Of a stretch of 9,480 nt of DNA, positions 6,280 to 9,480 are shown in pieces; positions within the stretch are counted from its first letter, which is position 1, and each line of letters begins with the position of its first letter. The notes under the pieces are model-generated. The model saw only the letters and a program-made list of their open reading frames with translations. It was not told where the DNA came from and searched no databases. The translations under genes and the position numbers were made by a program. Source of the DNA: Spirochaetales bacterium (GTDB lineage Bacteria > Spirochaetota > Spirochaetia > JABEVK01); NCBI GenBank assembly GCA_013043995.1, contig JABEVL010000046.1:1-9480 (forward strand). The letters are read 5' to 3'.

Positions 6280-7584
6280 TCAGTGTTCTCCACGTTTTCG
6301 GAAGGCATCGGCGTGAGTTTTAAATCCTTCGTAGTCTGATAACACTGTGACGGGAGATTTGAGTTCGTCGTACGCCGTACCTGTCGCGAAAATAACTGAG
6401 CTGAACTTGATAAAGTCGCGTACACTCAACGGTCCAAACGTTTTGGCGTTGCCGCCTGTCGGGAGAATAGCGTTGGGACCTGCTGCATAGTTGGCCCCTG
6501 AAAATGGGAGATTGTCTCCCAAAAGAATTTCAGAAGCATTTCGGATAAGGTGAAGGGTTGTAAAGGGCTCCCGCGTTTGAATAGAAAGGTGCTCGGGAGC
6601 AAAATCGTTGATAATTTGAGCTCCTTCTTCGATGTTGCTACAAACAAGAATGGCACCATAACCTGAAAAAACGTCTCGAACGAAGGTTTTTCGGGGTTCT
6701 TCAAGTCCTTCGGCCAAGGCGCCAACGTACTGGGCTGTCTGGCGGGCAAGCTCAGGAGAATCTGTGACGAGAAGGACTGAGGAGTCGCTGCCGTGTTCGG
6801 CCTCAACCATCAGATCGAGAGCCAGCTTCCAGGGAAAGGCCGAACTATCGGCAAGGATGGCGGCCTCGGAAGGACCTGCAGGAAGTCCCACGTCGATTCT
6901 GTGCGATACCTGTCTTTTCGCTGCAGCAACCCATCGGCTGCCCGGGCCTGTGACTTTGACTACGGGAGCTATGGACTCGGTTCCGAAGGTGAGCGCGCCG
7001 ACGGCCTGGGCCCCGCCCACCTTGTAAAACTCGTGAACTCCGCATAGTTGTGCCGCATAGAGGCAGGCTGGATCGATGCTGCCGTCTGGCAAGGGAGGAG
7101 AAACCATCACGATTCTTTTTACTCCCGCCATGTTTGCAGGGATCGCCTGCATATAAACCATCGAAGGAAAACTGCCGCGCCCTCTTGGAACATAAAGACC
7201 AACTGAATCGATCGGCAACGGGCGCTCGCCTGCTAAAAGTCCGGGGCGGACCTCGACCCAGGCCATCGTCTGAGGAATCTGGCTTTGGTGAAATTTCTTG
7301 ACGTTGGAAATGGCATAACGAAGGGCTTCTTTGACGTTTTCAGTCAAAAGATTCTCGGCAACCTTGTATTCTTCGGGCGAAACCAGGAGGCTTTTATCGT
7401 GTAAATCGGCTCCATCAAAACGCAGAGCGAAGTCCCTCAATGCTGCATCACCGCGGTTTTTAACTTCATTCAAAACCTGCGTCACCGCTGAAGCAACGTC
7501 AGCGATGTCCTGTTCGGAACGGGCAAAAATCCGTTCTCGATCACTGCTCGACAAGTCTCGCCAAAAGTGGACGGGTACTGTCAT
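6280..7584 (-). CDS. hisD: HisD-family (histidinol) dehydrogenase with altered metal-ligand residues
   Basis: A 434-residue protein, the same length as E. coli HisD, which oxidises L-histidinol to histidine with two NAD+. Family motifs are plain: VGLYVPRGRGSFPS at 128-141, VGGAQAVGALTFGTE at 189-203, AGPSE at 236-240, EAEHGSDS at 261-268, FAPEHL at 328-333 and LPTGG at 374-378. The catalytic pair E331/H332 is kept (E326/H327 in E. coli), as are the zinc ligands H264 and H424 (H262 and H419). The other two ligand positions differ: E261 for Gln259 and N365 for Asp360. GPGN has become GPGS (S215), and the segment before AGPSE is about four residues shorter than in E. coli. It may therefore act on another amino alcohol or hydroxy compound, so the hisD symbol denotes the family. 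The ATG at 7584 is preferred over a TTG at 7599 because GGGGAGG lies 6 nt before it. Confidence 0.85.
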   Translation of the reverse strand: MTVPVHFWRDLSSSDRERIFARSEQDIADVASAVTQVLNEVKNRGDAALRDFALRFDGADLHDKSLLVSPEEYKVAENLLTENVKEALRYAISNVKKFHQSQIPQTMAWVEVRPGLLAGERPLPIDSVGLYVPRGRGSFPSMVYMQAIPANMAGVKRIVMVSPPLPDGSIDPACLYAAQLCGVHEFYKVGGAQAVGALTFGTESIAPVVKVTGPGSRWVAAAKRQVSHRIDVGLPAGPSEAAILADSSAFPWKLALDLMVEAEHGSDSSVLLVTDSPELARQTAQYVGALAEGLEEPRKTFVRDVFSGYGAILVCSNIEEGAQIINDFAPEHLSIQTREPFTTLHLIRNASEILLGDNLPFSGANYAAGPNAILPTGGNAKTFGPLSVRDFIKFSSVIFATGTAYDELKSPVTVLSDYEGFKTHADAFRKRGEH

Positions 7585-7590
7585 CCCAAA

Positions 7591-7597
7591 CCTCCCC
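7591..7597 (-). promoter_or_regulatory. Ribosome binding site that fixes the hisD start
   Basis: GGGGAGG on the minus strand ends 6 nt before the ATG at 7584. The alternative upstream TTG codon at 7599 precedes and touches this element, so starting there would leave no ribosome site. Confidence 0.8.
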
Positions 7598-7632
7598 AAA
7601 ATGTCATCTTATACCAACACAAACTCTCTTGT

Positions 7633-7661
7633 CTTATACATAAACTGGAAGAAAATCACAA
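7633..7661 (-). promoter_or_regulatory. Sigma70-type promoter for hisD-folC
   Basis: On the minus strand a -35 TTGTGA (7661-7656), an exact 17-nt spacer and a -10 TATAAG (7638-7633) lie in the 105-bp gap before hisD. The start would be near 7626, leaving a leader of about 40 nt. A second TATAAG (7613-7608) has no -35 partner. The pair hisD-folC can thus be expressed apart from the secreted-protein genes upstream. Confidence 0.6.
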
Positions 7662-7689
7662 CTTTCGCGATTTAGTTTTGTTTAATCCC

Positions 7690-8412
7690 TCAGCTCGAAG
7701 GGTTTTCTAATTGAACTTCAGGCGGCGTGGGAGGTGTCGGTGAAAATGGACTTGAAACAGGGTGGGGAAAAGGGAGGTTTTTTAAAAATTTTTGCGGGGA
7801 ACCGGAGGAAGATTGGGGCACTAAGGATGTCTTGCGGGGTGGGATTTCGTATAAAACCAGGGAAACTTGCCTCAGCCCCAAGGTGTCCAGTGTGCCCCAA
7901 AGACCTACGGGGGTTCCTCCCTGTTCTATCAAAAGCGTGACCACGCGTGTCTGATCTTTTTGCCCCGCGGGTTTGCCCCAGATCTGACTTGGAACGACCT
8001 GGCCGCTCCAGACGCCGTCTTTCCAGGCTCGCCAGAGAACTTGAATTTGGGCGATCGAGCTCCTTTCCGGGGAGAGAATGAGAAGAAGGCGCAAGCCTAA
8101 GGGGAGGTAACCCGGCTTTTCGACACGCACGATTTTTTTGGGAATTGTACCCAGCCAATCTCCCCCGTGCGCCGCCCCCAAGGTTCCATCGGCCTTCCAT
8201 TCGGCTGTAAGCGGGGCCATTGAGGTGATGGGACCAGTTAACGGGAGAAATAATCCCGTCAGAACTTCTCGCTCAAGCTCGTGGCTTGTTGTATCAAAGG
8301 GTATACCCCCAGGTCTATCGGGCGCCGGCAAGGGAAGGGTAAGACGGTCAGAAAAAAGTAAATCCGCGAGGAAAATAAAAAGAATGGAAAATAAAATAGA
8401 TCGCCGGATCAT
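7690..8412 (-). CDS. Hypothetical exported protein with Pro-rich C-terminus
   Basis: A 240-residue protein of unknown function. Residues 4-21 form a hydrophobic stretch after MIRR, fitting a signal peptide or membrane anchor. No lipobox cysteine is present, and I see no cysteine anywhere in the protein. The middle (about 50-190) reads like a beta-rich domain with many Gly, Leu and Trp. The end (about 193-240) is low-complexity Ser/Pro/Phe, ending in PTPPTPPEV and a short polar tail, and could be a flexible linker or wall/envelope-spanning tail. Its ATG overlaps the stop of the upstream secreted-protein gene by ATGA, so the two are translationally coupled and probably act together in the envelope. 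A CDS is supported by the coupling and the signal-like start; no family is recognised. Confidence 0.75.
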   Translation of the reverse strand: MIRRSILFSILFIFLADLLFSDRLTLPLPAPDRPGGIPFDTTSHELEREVLTGLFLPLTGPITSMAPLTAEWKADGTLGAAHGGDWLGTIPKKIVRVEKPGYLPLGLRLLLILSPERSSIAQIQVLWRAWKDGVWSGQVVPSQIWGKPAGQKDQTRVVTLLIEQGGTPVGLWGTLDTLGLRQVSLVLYEIPPRKTSLVPQSSSGSPQKFLKNLPFPHPVSSPFSPTPPTPPEVQLENPSS

Positions 8413-8990
8413 TCAGTTCCGGGACCAAGGTCGAGGATCATCGGGGAGATACGGCGAGGAGCAGTATTTTGGGGGCCTGGATTGATCCAATCGACGGGCA
8501 AATCGCTCCGGGCAACCAAAACTGCACCATAGGCTCCCCACGATTTGGGTTTGTTTTCGATCAAGCTCTGTGTGTCTGGGTACTCAACATAAGCTTTCAG
8601 ATGGCCCTTGACAATTTCAACATGACTGATATTGGGAGGGAAAGCGAGGGTTTGCGAATCAAAGACCACGAGTAACATGAGACGTTTCCAATCAAACTGG
8701 GGTTTGAGGGCTAAAAGATCGTGCGTCGGGCCGTCAGGACCATTTTTTTCGATGTCTTGACTCGGGAGAAACTTAGCAAAGTTGTCAAAATCTTCTTGGG
8801 AACGAATAACCAGCGGATCAGGACTCTTTGACCCCAGATCCGGATAAGCGTCGATCGCATAGGGACCCGTAAATCGCTCAAGGACGAAAAGCCCCTGATT
8901 GGGAAAATGAATTTCGGGGTGGGAAGATTGAGCGAAAACGCCCCCTGCGACTAAACATAAAGTCCAGAAAAGCCAAATCACTTTACGCAT
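8409..8990 (-). CDS. Hypothetical secreted protein, 193 residues
   Basis: An unrecognised exported protein. It starts with a textbook signal peptide: MRK, a hydrophobic core, then VFA followed by Gln, so cleavage after residue 20 is likely. The mature part holds VIRSQEDFDNFAKFLP (61-76), a strand-rich centre with DWKRLMLLVVFDSQ (100-113), and a region near 115-160 of alternating hydrophobic residues. The layout of this core recalls PrcB-like protease-complex subunits, but that is only an impression. The mature part has no cysteine. It is the first gene of a two-gene unit with the following exported protein (ATGA overlap). A perfect -35 and a weak -10 lie directly upstream, so close that the message may lack a leader; only a poor AGG lies before the ATG. 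Confidence 0.8.
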   Translation of the reverse strand: MRKVIWLFWTLCLVAGGVFAQSSHPEIHFPNQGLFVLERFTGPYAIDAYPDLGSKSPDPLVIRSQEDFDNFAKFLPSQDIEKNGPDGPTHDLLALKPQFDWKRLMLLVVFDSQTLAFPPNISHVEIVKGHLKAYVEYPDTQSLIENKPKSWGAYGAVLVARSDLPVDWINPGPQNTAPRRISPMILDLGPGTE

Positions 8991-8996
8991 AGCCTA

Positions 8997-9026
8997 TGTC
9001 TAGGCCCTTCAGGTAGGGGGTGTCAA
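8997..9026 (-). promoter_or_regulatory. Promoter for the secreted-protein pair
   Basis: On the minus strand a perfect -35 TTGACA (9026-9021) is followed after 18 nt by TAGACA (9002-8997), a weak -10. Only 6 nt separate that -10 from the ATG at 8990. This promoter is back-to-back with that of tyrS. Confidence 0.45.
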
Positions 9027-9041
9027 GACGGAAAGCGCTTC

Positions 9042-9071
9042 TTGCCAGTCAGCCCCACGTCTGACTATAAT
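9042..9071 (+). promoter_or_regulatory. Sigma70-type promoter for tyrS
   Basis: TTGCCA (9042-9047), an 18-nt spacer and a perfect TATAAT (9066-9071) precede the tyrS ATG at 9099. The predicted start is near 9078, giving a leader of about 20 nt, too short for a T-box. Confidence 0.7.
9047..9066. repeat. Dyad inside the tyrS promoter
   Basis: AGTCAG (9047-9052) and CTGACT (9061-9066) form a perfect 6-bp inverted repeat with an 8-bp spacer. It fills the space between, and touches, the -35 and -10 of the tyrS promoter, a position suited to a repressor operator. A chance dyad of this size is also possible. Confidence 0.4.
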
Positions 9072-9098
9072 CGGGCAAACTTTTGTTGGGGTGGTCTT

Positions 9099-9480
9099 AT
9101 GCCTTCGGCTTTGAACCTTTTGAAAGAACGCGGATTATTCGCCCAGTGTTCCGACGAAAAAGAACTTGATGAGTTGCTGCAACGCGAATCTGTTTCCTTG
9201 TACTGCGGATTTGATCCGACAGGACCGAGCTTGACTGTCGGTCATTTAGTTCCCGTCATGGCGATGGCCCACCTCCAAAAATTAGGGCACCGTCCCGTGG
9301 CCTTGATCGGCGGGGGAACCTGCCGGATAGGTGATCCAACAGGAAAGTCACAACTAAGGCAAATGCTTTCCCCCGAACAGATTGACGATCACTCGAAACG
9401 TTTCCGCAGGCAGTTGTCGCGATTTCTTGACTTTTCTGAGGGCAAGGCCAGGATGGTTGACAATGCCGACTGGTTACTGA
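9099..9480 (+). CDS. tyrS: Tyrosyl-tRNA synthetase, N-terminal part (cut by window end)
   Basis: The first 127 residues of a class Ic aminoacyl-tRNA synthetase that charges tRNA-Tyr; the remaining ~270-300 residues lie beyond the window. Diagnostic segments are YCGFDPTGPSLTVGHLVPVM (35-54), the Rossmann-fold start, and ALIGGGTCRIGDPTGKS (68-84), matching the family's ALVGGATGxIGDPSGKS. The HIGH motif reads TVGH at 46-49: the first His (His45 in the Geobacillus enzyme) is Thr, while the second His and T41 (Thr40) are kept. The ATG has a GGGGTGG site 5 nt upstream. The gene diverges from the secreted-protein pair and has its own promoter. The frame is open with no stop up to the window edge. 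Confidence 0.93.
   Translation, partial: MPSALNLLKERGLFAQCSDEKELDELLQRESVSLYCGFDPTGPSLTVGHLVPVMAMAHLQKLGHRPVALIGGGTCRIGDPTGKSQLRQMLSPEQIDDHSKRFRRQLSRFLDFSEGKARMVDNADWLL

Noticed and set aside
6276..6425. Upstream 50-codon extension of folC
   Set aside because: It lies wholly or mostly inside the end of hisD, and the FolC family pattern begins at the ATG at 6275.
6764..7301. Overlapping plus- and minus-strand open frames within hisD
   Set aside because: They are out of frame with conserved HisD motifs and have no ribosome sites or recognisable products.
9001..9098. T-box or other riboswitch before tyrS
   Set aside because: The predicted leader is about 20 nt, and no T-box sequence or specifier stem is present.

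Overview
The window looks like chromosomal housekeeping DNA from a bacterium with roughly balanced base composition. It is most probably a spirochaete or a close uncultured relative. The lineage is inferred from protein style: the chemoreceptor tip reads MNAAIEAAHAGDAGKGFAVV, the poly(A) polymerase starts like spirochaetal PcnB as I recall it, and the FmdB-type protein is of a kind common in that phylum. No 16S or other decisive marker is present. There is no RNA gene, insertion sequence, CRISPR array or prophage gene.

Left part (2-4286, minus strand): reading in the direction of transcription, an FmdB-type zinc-ribbon protein, an Mrp/NBP35-type P-loop ATPase, a PcnB-type poly(A) polymerase and a methyl-accepting chemotaxis protein. 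PcnB and the chemoreceptor are 12 nt apart and surely co-transcribed. The first ~100 bases are visibly richer in G+C and may hold the 3' end of a different gene or an assembly join.

Middle part (4287-7689): an orphan 188-residue protein runs on the plus strand and meets folC tail-to-tail with overlapping stop codons. folC (folylpolyglutamate synthase) follows a HisD-family dehydrogenase by 4 nt on the minus strand, and a good sigma70-type promoter precedes this pair. No other histidine gene is present, and the HisD has changed metal-ligand residues.

Right part (7690-9480): two minus-strand genes for secreted or envelope proteins overlap by ATGA. They diverge from tyrS (tyrosyl-tRNA synthetase, plus strand, cut by the window edge). 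The 108-bp region between them carries promoters in both directions and a dyad inside the tyrS promoter.

I see no large unknown multi-gene system. The points that deserve follow-up are an Mrp ATPase lacking the CxxC Fe-S ligands, a HisD homologue with two altered zinc-ligand positions, two genes with -10 elements placed as for leaderless mRNAs, repeats around the pcnB promoter, and the composition break at the left edge.
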